The notes: a model not told the origin generated them from the sequence alone. A stretch of DNA of 64,000 nucleotides from Cannabis sativa (GCF_029168945.1 NC_083602.1:63384600-63448599); one strand, 5' to 3'. Numbered from the stretch's first letter, positions 15,283 through 26,302 are shown. Translations and numbers: made by a program.

Positions 15283-17582
15283 TGACGCGGTTTTTCATCA
15301 ACTGATATAAGAAGATCGTAAAATAAAGAGGACCACGGTGAATTAATCTGACTAACAAAACTGCAAAAAATTAAATGGACACCAAGAATTTATAGTAGTT
15401 CACCCTCATGTCGCGATGGTAATGGGGCTATGTTTACTTGTAGTTTTATTGATTAGATTCGACACACCAGAGTTATGTTCTCAAGAGTGTGTGGATAAAA
15501 GTATAACAAAAGATTTTTAGATGAAATCTTAATCAAGATTTATGAATGTAAGACTCATGGGAGACTTGATATTTATAAATCTGATCTAAATTAAAGGTTG
15601 TAAAGTTCTTGGGAACAATAAACCAATAATTTATGTAAAAAATGTGTATTAAATGGTGTTTTGAGGTCTGGTGTCGCCTGAGTATGGTGGACTCAATGAA
15701 TAAGGTGATGGAAATAATATAGTGTTCATGGAAGTTGTCAAGTGAACTTCAAGGGGAAGGTCACGATGAGGAAGATCCAGAAAAGAGGAAAATGTCTCAA
15801 AAGGAAGAAGCCAAAAAGAAGTCAGATCCCTTTCTCAGCCTCCTACTTGATGTATATATAGGCTAGAGGGTTTGTTAGTGATCCCTCATACATTGGGATA
15901 TTTCACTAACAAATCCCGTATACCACTTCTTTTTATGAATAAAATATTACACATAAATAAAAATCAATAACAATCTCCTTATATCTAGACAAATATCCCA
16001 CAAATATTGGACAATTGGTTATTTTCAATTAAGGATCCACCAATTTGAAAAAGAGTGCTGAACACGTGCATTTTAGACTATCAATGCTCACGCACAGCGC
16101 TACATAAGCTGTGGCGGTGTGCTCCACCAACCCTCGCTTAGCCGCATTTCCCAATTCTCGAGTAAAATGCATCAGCTTTTATTGCAAGCTAATTTTAGAC
16201 TCGATAACTTCAGAATTGAGTCATGTCTGTGAGACACACTTTGATCTGTCTCAAAATTATCTTTCCAACACAAATTGAATCAGGTCATTTGGATAAAAAT
16301 TGAGAGAGTTATGGTTGTTTTACTGAAGGTAGTTTATGTTATCTTGTACCAGTTGCGGGCACTGCCATGGCCAGATGGCAGAGGTCGGAAATGCATGTTA
16401 TCGGACCCCTCGGGGTGTGTTTTGACTTTTTTTGTGATATCGAGTCATATGTTGGAGGTCTCGTGACCCAAAAACCTCATTTTGACATTCAAAACCCTAA
16501 AAGATGACCACTACCACCAGTTGGGGCTGAATAATGACACAGGTCACCCATGGCTTGTGGGAAACCATAGGTGGTGTCTCTCACTTGTATTTGATACATG
16601 GATGTTGAAAATATAATTTGGTCAGACAATTCCTCTACCTTGTGTAGTAACCTACCTGTGCCACTTTACCATGGCACAGGTCACCAATTTTGGAGAGCAC
16701 TGTCATTCTCTTATGGCACAGGTCACCAATTTTGGAGAGCACTGTCATTCTCTTATGGCACAGGTCACATAAGGCGACTCCTAGGACAAAAGTGACTTTT
16801 CTCACTTGTTTCCTACTCCTTGGTGTCGTGGGAACCCATCTAGAAAATTTTCCTCTCGTAGTTTGCGAGGAGTGACCTGTGCCATTCTCTTATGGCACAA
16901 GTCACCTAAGGCGACTCATAGGCTGGAAATGAATTTTCTCACCTGTTGTTTCTTGCTCTTTGATGTTAAGGGAACCGTTCAAACAAATATCCTTTCATGG
17001 TTTGCGAGGAGTGACTTGTGCCATTCTCTTATGGCATAGGTCTTTAAAACAAGAGAGCACTGTCATTTCTCCTATGGCACAGGTCACCTAAGGCGACTCC
17101 TAGGCTGGAAATGACTTTTCTCACTTGTCTCGTGCTCCTTGATGTCGAGGGAACACATTTCCTTCCATGGTTCGCGAGGAGTGACCTGTGTCATTCTCAT
17201 ATGGCATAGGTCCCCAAAAGTGGAGAGCACTACCATTTCCTTATTGCAGTGGTCACTTATCCTTTTTCTCTTGTGGTTTTAGTGCTACTTTGACTTTATA
17301 CATAAACTTAAGTCATTTTCATGCTTAAACAAGTCAAGTTCTTATTGGTTTCCTTGGGGGATTGAGGTCTCTAGGATGAAAATGCTCGCGTGGACCCATG
17401 AACCCTCGTTTGGGCACACTTGGGTGTGTGAGTCCCGACGCCATATGGTTGGTTGACGTTTTCGAGCCCTCTAAAAGTGCCATGGGGCCCTCAAAGAAGG
17501 ATGTCTTGATTTATTTGACATTTATGAGTCTTGGTCAAAGTCGTAAGGTTGACTTTTTTTTTTTTGAAAATTGGGTATAACA
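15283..17582 (-). repeat. Probable 3' LTR of a minus-oriented Gypsy/Tat element
   Basis: On the minus strand a polypurine tract (CTTTTAGGGGGCAAA, 17597-17583) is followed by TGTTATACCC, a standard LTR start, with its last plus-strand base at 17582. The distal end on the minus strand reads GTTGATGAAAAACCGCGTCAA, which resembles the end of the Tat LTR at 45297 (GGTTGTCGAAAACTTCGGTCAACA). That gives a length of about 2.3 kb. The right boundary is well supported; the left boundary is inferred from this similarity and lacks a clean CA. Unlike the Tat LTR at 44552, it contains a minisatellite. Confidence 0.55.
16650..17250. repeat. Minisatellite of 'atggcacaggtcac' units in the Tat LTR
   Basis: Exact 42-bp periodicity is visible at 16671, 16713 and 16755 (each starting ATGGCACAGGTCAC and containing TTGGAGAGCACTGTCATTC). 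Longer, less regular units of about 150-200 bp follow to 17250, each with GCGAGGAGTGACYTGTGYCATTCTC, TATGGCAYAGGTC and often CTAAGGCGACTC. It appears to be local amplification within the LTR, with no coding role. Confidence 0.85.
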
Positions 17583-19092
17583 TTTGCCCCCTAAAAGTGT
17601 TTGTCGAGAACTTTGGGAAAGAATTTTGTTATTATACCCTTCTTAACTTGAAATAATAAGCATGACATCTTTTGCTTATTTTTTTGTCTCTTGGAATATC
17701 AATTGAAGTTGTCGTTGCTGCGAGTCGAGTGTATCTTCTTGATGATTTCTACGGAACTTGCAGAATTTAAACTTTATTGGGTGAAAAGAAATTTAATTTG
17801 TCTAAGGATGACAAATTTCCATTTTTTTCACATAATTAAAGATTTAAATCACAAATTTTACCAACACATGACAAGTGTCATTAACACTTAAAGATAAAAA
17901 CATGTGCCATTTAGGCCAAGGGTATTTTTGGAAACCCTTGGCCAAAAATACCACATGGCCATAAGACCTTTTATTTATAAATTCCATTCTTCCCTCTTAT
18001 TTCCCAAAACATTTCATCACTTTTTTGAATTTTCACTCACCAACATTCAAGAACACCATATCACCATTCATCTCTCAAGGTGTCAGTTAGGGATTCTCAA
18101 GCAGTAATCAAGGTAATTTTTTTTCTTTTCATTCTTTTTCATTCCCATTCATCTTCTCTTCTCCTCTCTCTCATTAAATTAGAAACTCACAAAACCCTAC
18201 TTTTTCTTGGTGTGGCCGTGGCACTAGTTGGGTGAAGAGAGAAGGGATTTTTCAAATTTTCTTCAAGGCTCCTTGGAAATTCAAGCAATTCTTTGAGCTA
18301 ATTTCTATTCTTCATGCTTTCTTGGTAGTTTGCAATTAATTTTTCCCACAATTACATGGATGAGATGATGGTGGATATGAAAATTAGGAAAAATACTTTT
18401 CTTCTTGAATGTGTTTGGATATATGTTGTGGGAGTAGTGTTTGGATATGTTTTGACTTTATCTTGAATTAGTTATGGTTTTGGTGATGAAAATGACAATA
18501 TGGAAGTAGGATTGACAATTTTGGGCAAAGATTGCAAACTTTTTAGCTTAAGTTTGGGTTGTGGAAATTAGGTCCCACCATGTGCTTGATGAAATTCTTA
18601 AGTGAGAAAAACATGTGTTTTTTTACATTGGAAAACTCGAACACATGTAATTTTATCAAATTCTTGGCTTGATTACTTGTATCATTGAATTGTCTTCGTC
18701 TGAGTTGAATATGTGGCATGTTCCCATGTGGGGATTGGTGTGGTCGAGAGCTCTAAATGATTGGGTCTCTTTGTCATAGTTTCTTATCACATGGTCCCTC
18801 ATAATGGAATCTTGCCACGTCATCTTTAATGTCAATGGTCGTCTTCATAGGCGCGCCATTGCTTCACGTAAGTGGGAGTTGCATGTTTTTGAGCATGTGG
18901 TCGTATGGGCGACTTGGTCTACTTTTCCATGACTTTTAAGAGTGCACTTGGGTTCCACCGAATACAATAAAGACACTTTTCCCTTTTTTCCAATAAATAG
19001 CCACATTGTCATGGTTTCTTCGGGTCCAAACCTATTTTTTGTTTTTGTTGAACTTTTCTAGGAACAAAAAGTGAGTTGCGAGACCCAAGGCT
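17583..19092. other. Tat 3' untranslated region between antisense ORF and polypurine tract
   Basis: No gene. It lies between the polypurine tract at 17583-17597 and the antisense ORF that starts at 19093. TATA- and leader-like sequence precedes that ORF (CAATAAATAGCC near 18991), which may be the ORF's own promoter region. The corresponding interval in the Tat element at 44552-63306 is about 0.95 kb (61608-62561). Confidence 0.45.
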
Positions 19093-19527
19093 ATGTCGTT
19101 GCGTGACAACCTCGCGGATATAGAGGAATCTGCCACTAACCAACCTTCTACTAGTACAAAGTGGCCTGCTCTACGGACTAGGGCCAAACCTGTGAAGGTA
19201 TACTTTGAGGCGAGTCGCATCACTTCTTCATTCAAAAGTATATCCCAAATATGCAATTATCTTAGTACTCATGGGCTTAGCTTTGGTGGAGAGCGGCTAT
19301 GGAGAGCCCCGACTCCCACTGAGCTTAGCTATTTTCCTCCCTATGAGAGCATATTCGCGTGGGGCACCTCTTTGTTTATGGTGGGGTGTGTGCTACCACT
19401 TGCCTCTTACTACTAGGACGTCCTTGGAGCCTTGGGACTAGCTCCCTTCCAGCTATCTTCCAACAGTTATTGGATTCTGATGGGACTTAAATCCCTGTAC
19501 CACATGCTAGAGCTCGGAGCCCGATAA
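19093..19527 (+). pseudogene. Tat antisense ORF fragment, putative gypsy-type transposase_28-like domain
   Basis: The frame begins MSLRDNLADIEES, has WRAPTPTELSYFPPYES, then FMVGCVLPLASYY, a TAG stop at 19414-19416, and continues in the same frame as DVLGALGLAPFQLSSNSYW to a final stop at 19527. The spacing fits the N-terminal part of the plant 'putative gypsy type transposon' domain (Pfam transposase_28 type) found in additional antisense ORFs of Tat-lineage Gypsy elements. It reads opposite to the inferred minus orientation of the host element, as expected. The related ORF at 59423-61607 shows the same block ending in GLAPYQL, and it too has a stop just before the same D residue. Truncated downstream by the Gypsy LTR from about 19530. 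Confidence 0.6.
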
Positions 19528-19529
19528 GC

Positions 19530-19884
19530 CTAATGGTAAATAATTAGGGTTTATATTTATATTATGAGTAAATAAGGTAATAAGTGGATTATGATCTTAC
19601 TAATTTATTTCAGCATAAATTTTAAATTTTGCTATAAATGTGTAAATAAGCGTAAATTGTTAATTACAGATATTTATATAGCATGTGTGAATGTAATATG
19701 ACATATATGTGGAATAAAATTATTTTCAGGTTCGGCAACCTTGAAGACTTGATAAGTGGATAAATAAGCGTAATTTGTTAATTACGGAGATTTATTTGAA
19801 ATACGTGGATATAATATGAGTTATTTGTGAAATAAAAATATTTTCAGGTTCGACGACCCAGGAGACCCAATTGGAGGCTAAAAA
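19530..19884 (+). repeat. Gypsy LTR fragment, 5' part
   Basis: Non-coding, with a direct tandem duplication of about 118 bp: TAAATAAGCGTAA starts at 19643 and again at 19761, each copy ending TTTTCAGGTTCG. Together with 20843-21189 it looks like one Gypsy LTR interrupted by the Cassandra array. Its exact left end was not identified. Confidence 0.5.
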
Positions 19885-20133
19885 TGTAACGTCCCCGCTT
19901 CAAGCCTCTATTGGGTCCTACGTCCTCATCGACCACACTTCCAGCTGGGTCAAGGCTCTGATACCATTTGTAACGTCCCCAATTCAAGCCTCCATTGGGC
20001 CCTTACACCCACAGAATAATGGCTCTTATAGACGAGTACGCTACTCTAGTTGCTTCCTGGATTGATGACTGACCCTACAAACCAACACGAGAGTTTCCAA
20101 CGTGCTTTGTCCTCACTCACACGCTTCCTAGGA

Positions 20134-20213
20134 AAACTTCCCAGGAGGTCACCCATCCTGAAATTACTCCAAGTTAAGCACGCTTAACTGTGGAGTTCTT
20201 TTGTGATGGGCTA
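20134..20213 (-). ncRNA. 5S rRNA-like segment in Cassandra LTR
   Basis: On the minus strand it reads CCCATCA.AA.GAACTCCACAGTTAAGCGTGCTT, then GGATGGGTGACCTCCTGGGAAG. These are recognisable blocks of plant 5S rRNA, including the internal control region used by RNA polymerase III. The 5' third of 5S is not recognisable, so this is not a functional ribosomal gene. In Cassandra elements such a segment is known to be transcribed independently. Confidence 0.8.
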
Positions 20214-20637
20214 CCAAAAAAAAAAGATGCACCTTGTTGATATAGGTAGTACCAATCAATCCATTTAAGCCCTTTTCAACTGTGTAGTCCCATACCTACA
20301 CAGTCTCATAATTATCCCACTTGACCTTCCCTAGGCGATGTGGGATTGCACAGCTTACCCGGTATTTTCCCTTATGGATCACAGGACTACTGACTGTCAC
20401 AATCACCCCCCTTACAGGGTCCGACGTCCTCGTCGACCACACTTCTGGCTGGGTCAAGGCTCTGATACCATTTGTAACGTCCTCGCTTCAAGCCTCCATT
20501 GGGTCCTTACACCCACGGAATCATGGCTCTTATACACGAGTATGTCACTCTGGCTGCTTCCTGGATTGATGACTGACCCTAAAGACCAACATGAGTGTTT
20601 TCAGCATGCTTTGTCCTCACTCGCATGCTTCTTAAGA

Positions 20638-20717
20638 AAACTTCCCAAGAGGTCACCCATCCGAAAATTGCCCCAGGTCAAGCACGCTTAACTATGGAGT
20701 TCTTTCGAGATGGGCTA
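20638..20717 (-). ncRNA. 5S rRNA-like segment in second Cassandra LTR
   Basis: Same blocks as the segment at 20134-20213, with more changes (GGATGGGTGACCTCTTGGGAAG on the minus strand). Probably decayed. Confidence 0.75.
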
Positions 20718-20842
20718 CTGAAAAACAAGATGCACCTTGTTGATATAGGTAGTACCAATCAATCCATTTAAGCCCTCTTCAACTGTGTAGTCCCATACCT
20801 ACACAGTCTCAGAATCATTCCACTTGACATTCCCCAGGGGAT

Positions 20843-21189
20843 GGCTTCAACTGATCAGCCATGAGATTCAGGAGTTGGGCGAAGAATGTACATGTCCGAG
20901 CCACATCAGACCAAGCAGGTTAAAGGTCTACCAGTGATGTATTTTGAAACTCTATTTTGCCACTGAGGCCGGTTGAAAGAAAAAGACTTGTAATAAAGTT
21001 TGTAAATATTTTTGGGATCCCAACTGTTATAACTTTTAGATTGCAAAGTTTAAATTATTACATGCTTTATTTTCATTCTGTTAATTACAAAAGTTTAAAT
21101 TCCGCGCCTTTTTAATTAGTAATCGCGTTTACGGGATTAGGGTTTCGTAAGTAACTTGGGTAGCGTGCCTAATTATTTAGGGCGTTACA
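20843..21189 (+). repeat. Gypsy LTR fragment, 3' part
   Basis: Continues after the Cassandra array and ends TTTAGGGCGTTACA at 21189, a common Gypsy LTR terminus. It contains ACGGGATTAGGG near 21134. Directly followed by an initiator tRNA-Met-type primer site that leads into Cassandra rather than Gypsy sequence. Confidence 0.6.
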
Positions 21190-21691
21190 ATGTATCAGAG
21201 CCTTGACCCAGCCGGAAGTGTGGTTGACGAGAACGTTAGACCCCGTAAGGGGGGCTGATTGTGACAGTCAGTAATCCCGTGATCCGTAAGGGGAAATACC
21301 GGGTAAGCTGTGCATTCCCACATCGCGTGGGGAAGGTCAAGTGGGATGATTCTGAGACTGTGTAGGTATGGGACTACACAGTTGAAAATGGCTTAAATGG
21401 ATTGATTGGTACTACCTATATCAACAAGGTGCATCTTGTTTTTCGGTATCCCATCACGAAAGAACTCCACAATTAAGCGTGCTTGACCTGGAGTAATTTC
21501 AGGATGGGTGACCTCCTGGGAAGTTTTCGCAGAAAGCGTGTGAGTGAGGACAAAGCACGCTGGAAACACTCGTGTTAGTTTGTAGGGTCAGTCATCAATC
21601 CAGGAAGCAGCTAGAGTAGCTTACTCGTGTATAAGAGCCACTATTCCATGGGTGTAAGGGCCCAATGGAGGCTTGAAGCGGGGACGTTACA
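21190..21691 (+). mobile_element. Cassandra internal domain plus complete LTR, plus orientation
   Basis: Primer site TGTATCAGAGCC (21191-21202, one G short of the consensus) leads to a short internal domain with polypurine GTAAGGGGGGCTGAT. The LTR spans 21260-21691 (432 bp, TGTGACAGTC to GGGGACGTTACA). This copy is inverted relative to the array at 19885-20842. No upstream Cassandra LTR is present; the Gypsy LTR end takes its place. Confidence 0.85.
21449..21524 (+). ncRNA. 5S rRNA-like segment in plus-strand Cassandra LTR
   Basis: CCCATCACGAAAGAACTCC, AATTAAGCGTGCTT and GGATGGGTGACCTCCTGGG are present in order with 5S spacing. This is the best preserved of the three 5S-like segments. It is part of the TRIM LTR, not of a 5S array. 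Confidence 0.8.
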
Positions 21692-23039
21692 GAAGGACTG
21701 CTTAAAGTCTGTCACATGCCTAGTGATGTTTCACCCTCTGAATTTTGCAAGCAAAGCCATTATTTGAATTTGTTTTGTCCACCTTTAGCCTTTCCCTGTG
21801 AAAGCCAAAGGTTGCCACTACAAAATTCAACATGACTCTCACTTATTGAAACAGACCTCAACATAGGATAGTTGCCCACGCCAGGACGCAGGCCCAGCTT
21901 TCCCTCTGGGAAACCAAAAGCTTGCCTATACTCTCCCTTATGAGATCTATGTCATGAAGGAACCATTTCGGGTTAGCAACCTAACTAGGTTTTCACCTAC
22001 AATCCCATGGCTTTTCCTTACGGAAGCTAAGAGATTATTGCTAAAATTTCAAGAATTCCCCTCCAAGTAGTCATGGAGAGGAAAGACATGGCCTGGATGA
22101 ATAGTACACTTCCTGGAGCAAAGAAGGACCGCACTTAGACGTCCTCCTCGAAGATTGGAAAAGGATACGAGTTAAATTTCAAGCAAATAACTGAGAATTT
22201 GAGACTAAAATTCCCAGCTCATTTGGGAGGTATGGTGCGCCCGGTTGCTGATGACTGCAATTTCTTACATCCATTTGCCAAAGTTATTAGCTCATTGTAC
22301 ATATGCAACCAAAAGCAGGAAATTTTTTAACCAAGTCTTCCCAAGGGAAACGCGCTTGAATTCTTTCCTCAAAGGCTAAACTTAAGTATGAATTCGGGGA
22401 TAAGATGCGTATTTGGCCAGAATTCTTGAAAAGAAAAATCCACCCAAATTCCTTCTTACAAATCTTTGTGGATTTCTTAGAAGTTTAGTTCATCGAGTTG
22501 TATAGTTGGCTAACATGTTAACAAGGACTGAGGTAAGAAAATTTCTCAAAAGTCTAAGGCAATTGTGAGCATTACTCCAAAACTCAATCTGGTAAAAGAA
22601 CTAAAGCCTGAAGAAGATGTGTGAAAAACTGAAGGCTCATTTCCGCAAAGGAAACTATCTCCGAGCTTACCTTAAGCAAGTGGTCTTCCCAAGCGGGAGG
22701 TCAAGTAGCGGGAAAAAGCACTACAACTTCGGGGCAAAAGGGTAAAACCCATAAATGATCCCTGAATCGACTAGGAGATGAGTAAGATTAATGAGAAAGG
22801 TTGAAAACACTGGCCGTTGGAACCAGATGTTTCAATGACATAACCAGCCCCTAAAAAGTCTACCAAAATAAATCTCCAGAAAGAAATGCCAAAAAACCTT
22901 ATATACTATTACAAATAGCCCTCGCGACCAAAGCAAAATAAAATTATCTTTGCGACTTGAAAAGTGTAGCAAAAGGGATATATATTAAAAAAAAAAAAAG
23001 CGAGAGAGAAAAACAAACAACAATAACAATTTAAAAAGC
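21692..23039. other. Non-coding 3' region of a decayed Tat element
   Basis: No coding region recognised. It is positioned between the Cassandra copy and the antisense-ORF remnant of a plus-oriented Tat element whose LTR starts at 24807. Its left boundary as an element was not found. Confidence 0.35.
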
Positions 23040-23800
23040 CTGCTGCAACTCAAGACTGGGCGCCACTAGACGGGTTGGAGGTTTCTACTCCAGATAACCG
23101 CTCCACCGTCTCCCGATAAAGGTCATGAACGACCCTCATACCTCGTATGAGGTGAGTCTGTTGAGCGTAATTAGCCTCCAACAACTAATTCACGTTTTTC
23201 AAGCCTTCAATCTAAAGCTTGGCCTCGGTAAGCTTAACTAGAAAGGTGTCTTTAGTGTGGTGCAAGTCACGGTTGTTCGCCTTGACTTGCTCTAGTTTTA
23301 TCACCAGCGTGCTGGCCTCCTTAGCAGTCTTCTCAGCTAGCAAAGCCACCTGTCGTAATGAGCCAAAATGAAAGAGCCACGTATCAGAACAGGGGCCAGA
23401 GCATAACAAGAAAAAAGGAGAGAAAAAGAAAGTCTCTTAAAAAAATTTCCCCAACCGCCTGTTGCTTGGCAAAATGGGCCAGTGTGAAGACGTCCACGCT
23501 ACTGCAGGACGCTTAAGTCTCCATAGGCAGCTCTGAAGCGTTCCCGACCACTTAATCCAAAATTTCAATGGAAAAGAGGGTGGCCTCTCTCCCTACCTTG
23601 AAAACCATGTGCTTTTCTAAGCCCTCTACTTCCACGGTTGGCCTAGCAGAGGGTAGGGTGTGCAGGCCATCCAAAATTTTAGCCTCTTGCACTACCAAGA
23701 GCAGCAGCCCGTCTACGAACTAGCACCTTCTTTGCCTCCAAGTGCTCCTTTAGGGCCTTGTTCACTTCTCTCTCCTTCTGCATATTAAGAGGATTGAAAG
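23040..23800 (-). pseudogene. Tat antisense ORF remnant, coiled-coil C-terminal part
   Basis: On the minus strand the frame from 23409 contains a heptad-like charged stretch (LAEKTAKEASTLVIKLEQ, then DTFLVKLTEAKL) and continues past a stop as EGLKNVN, LLEANYAQQTH and YRETVERLSG. A long charged coiled coil is also the C-terminal part of the antisense ORF at 52906-53661. Several stops and a T-rich, intron-like stretch near 23410-23455 interrupt it. Function of the family is not known. Confidence 0.5.
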
Positions 23801-24806
23801 GAATGGTTTTCCTTGGGAAAGTGAACCCAACGGAGGTTATTTATAGAATGGCAGAAGGGTAGTATGACTGAGGCTGGCCCAGCCTCAATGGTGGATCATG
23901 ACGCTGGGGTGGGTCCTATTTCAAAAGTGGTTGCCTCAGGCATTTGCCTTTTCCTACCAGCGACATTTTCGCATACCACTTTAGAGGAATTGGTCCTTTC
24001 CATCGTAGACCTGATATACCTGCCAAAAATTGGTACAAAGGTAAAATGGGTCAGTACGACACAAGACCCTAGTACTCTCACTCCCCATGATAAGGGCACC
24101 GTGCATCAATATTTCCAGAGCAAACAGTCGCACACAACATGCACTTTACAACTCCCAAAGAACTCTACCTCAAGTAAGTGTTGATAAGGAAAACTTATCG
24201 GTTGTTAAGGAGAAATGAGGTGGGTGATCCTGGTGTTGTGTCTTGGTCGATGCAATGCGTGCCTAAGAATAGAGTTGCTAGAACGATCTTGCAAGACAGA
24301 GGAAAAGATGGAACCAAATGCTAGAACTCTGGTACGACAGTTAGTAAAAAATGTAAAGTGTGAAATGGCTGTTGAAAGTATTTATTAGGCCCCAGGAAGA
24401 GGTACCTTCCACGAGAAGCGAACGGTTCGACTCATTCACCTAAAGGACGTCTGATGGTTGAATGAGTGGGAAGCTAAGAAGGTGTACTGACTCCTAACGG
24501 TTGGCTTCCACCGTTGCATGCATCATGAAAAGTGCTCAGCGAATGGAAAACCTATTCAATCCAATCATCGTTGTTTTTAGTATCCCACCAAACACGCACC
24601 CAACACGCGCATAAAACTCAAAAGTTAGCATTTAAAGCCCTGACAAAATAATAAAGGAGATAATACCTAATGACAGTGACACTTTGGTTGGAACCTGATG
24701 ACGTGATGTAATGAATAGTTCATATTTCCGCACGTGCCAGGAGTCACTGGGGAAAAATACTGCAAGCTCCCTGACCATGGTACGTCTCGAAAGCTTGGGG
24801 GGTAAA
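23801..24806. other. Tat 3' non-coding region up to the polypurine tract
   Basis: No gene supported. It ends with the polypurine tract AAGCTTGGGGGGTAAA (24791-24806), the same tract used by the Tat element at 62549-62561. Confidence 0.5.
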
Positions 24807-25769
24807 TGTTATCTGCGTTTTCGTAATCGTGACATGTGGATTTTAATCAAGAAAGGCTAGGAAGTCATTAGTCAACCAACTTCCTCAATTGATGTTCTAG
24901 GAGGATAAAAGCCCCAACTCACGAAAAGGGCCTCCATGACTAGGAGTCCCCTAACTACCAGTAATGCAAAAGGGATCCGTGAGCTGAAGTCTTCCCAGTC
25001 TTGGAAAACGAAGCCATCTACTCCCGTGAAGAGTATGAGATTTACCTAGAAGGACCAAGGCAATTTAAAGATGCGCCAAATTGGGCTACACGTTTAGCCC
25101 GCGGAGGCTCTGCCTATACGTGTCGGACTACAGACCCAGTAACCAGGCTTTTTCAGGTACAACGTCAGAGGTTGTCTCCCACAACATGCTATTCTACAGA
25201 GCATGCATGTCTCATCGTACCTGACCAAATGATCCAACGACTAGGGATAAGTGAAATTCAAAAAGAAAAAGCCTTGGGACGACAAGCGTAGGAGGTCCAG
25301 CCTGTACGATCTGACACCCATAAATGCCATATGGGAAAATGCTACTTACCAATCCAACGGTCAGATTTCACCCAAGGATGATCAATCCATGCCAACACAT
25401 GAAGAGAAGTTGACCTATAAATGCCCCTGAAAAGCATAAGATAAGGGGGGGACTTTTTCCAAAAAGAGAGACCTTTTTTGTGGGGCAAGACTCATCCTTC
25501 ACCATTCTGGGCAAACACCTCTGTATTAAGCCAAACAATATTATACCTAAAAAACTCATAAATATTCCTACTAAGCTTCCTCTTCTTTGAGAGGAACACA
25601 GGGGAAAGGAGTTCTAGTCTATTGTATTTCTATTTGCATAAGCAGTTACTGACCGTTGTGCCTAATAAAATAGACTCATGGAATAAGGATAGTTAACGCC
25701 TGAACCACGTAAAAATCTCTTATTTGTTATCCTGTTATTTATTTTGTTGTTCCTTTCTTAAGCTCTAAA
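24807..25769 (+). repeat. 3' LTR of a second Tat element, split by a CACTA insertion
   Basis: Starts TGTTATCTGCGTTTTCG after the polypurine tract. The 3' part matches the Tat LTR at 44552-45297 in layout: a GAATAAGGATAGTTAACGCC segment, then CCACGTAAAAATCTCT near 25700. It stops at the CACTA terminus at 25770. The last part continues after the CACTA at 35194-35221 (AATATTTAGTTGCTGAAAATCTTGG, a diverged match to the end of the intact Tat LTR). This identifies the CACTA insertion site. Confidence 0.75.
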
Positions 25770-25784
25770 CACTACAAAAAAATA

Positions 25785-26092
25785 GGTCAATGTCGGCGGG
25801 CCCGGCCCCCCGTTATTGATCTATCTCGGTGGGTCTGGCCCGCCGTAAATTTCAATGCCGAGATTGGTGGTGAATCTATCTCGGCGGTCCCGGCCCTTCG
25901 TTATTGGGAACATTCTCGGCGGGCAAAGCCCGCCGTCAATTATGATGCAATCTCGACAGTCTATGACCGTCGAGATAGGTATATTTTTATCCCAATTTAA
26001 TATTTTTTGACACCTATCTCGACGGGCATGGCCCCTCGTTATTGGTCAATATTTGCAGTCTAAAGAGCCCCCCGAGATAGTGTACTGGTGGA
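25785..26092. repeat. CACTA left subterminal repeats
   Basis: Several copies of a palindromic unit around TCTCGGCGGGC...GCCCGCCG(T)TATT, e.g. 25791-25826, 25829-25858, 25880-25902, 25913-25937 and 26013-26042. In CACTA elements such subterminal repeats bind the TNPA-type protein. They stand out sharply against the AT-rich interior. Confidence 0.8.
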
Positions 26093-26302
26093 AAAAAATA
26101 ATTCTCCCTTCTATTACTGTGATTGCATACAAAAACTTCCAATTCAAATATAATTTGCAAAATAATATTTCAATACTTTCAATAGTATGTAATTCATCTT
26201 TTAATATAATAAAGTATTACATAATAATATATATTGTAATTAGTTCAAAAGTTTGACAGTAAATATAATCAGTCATATATACTTAATAAAATTTAATCTA
26301 AA

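Larger units (their letters stand above)
19885..20842 (-). mobile_element. Tandem Cassandra (5S-bearing TRIM) array, three LTRs and two internal domains
   Basis: Read on the minus strand, the array holds an LTR piece at 20842-20473, internal domain 20472-20402, a complete LTR 20401-19969 (433 bp), internal domain 19968-19918, and an LTR stub 19917-19885. Full LTR termini are TGTGACAGTC and GGGGACGTTACA. Each internal domain carries an initiator-tRNA-Met primer site (TGGTATCAGAGCC on the minus strand, 20470-20458 and 19966-19954), and the 70-bp one also shows a G-rich polypurine tract. There is no coding capacity. LTRs of this kind that include a 5S rRNA-like segment define Cassandra TRIMs. 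The LTR-int-LTR-int-LTR order points to recombination between copies. Confidence 0.85.

Noticed and set aside
15155..15358. Open frame with a poly-Tyr run on the minus strand
   Set aside because: Translation of the (TAA)n tract; no other support.
19954..19966. tRNA gene fragment (iMet 3' end)
   Set aside because: The GGTATCAGAGCC sequences occur only as primer-binding sites next to LTRs (also near 20462, 21191 and 33522); no cloverleaf is present.
20134..20213. A true 5S rRNA gene
   Set aside because: Only the middle and 3' blocks of 5S are present and they are embedded in TRIM LTRs with primer sites; there is no 5S tandem array.
23864..24184. 106-codon plus-strand open frame in the Tat fragment
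   Set aside because: No recognisable domain; it overlaps the probable upstream part of the antisense ORF in a decayed element.
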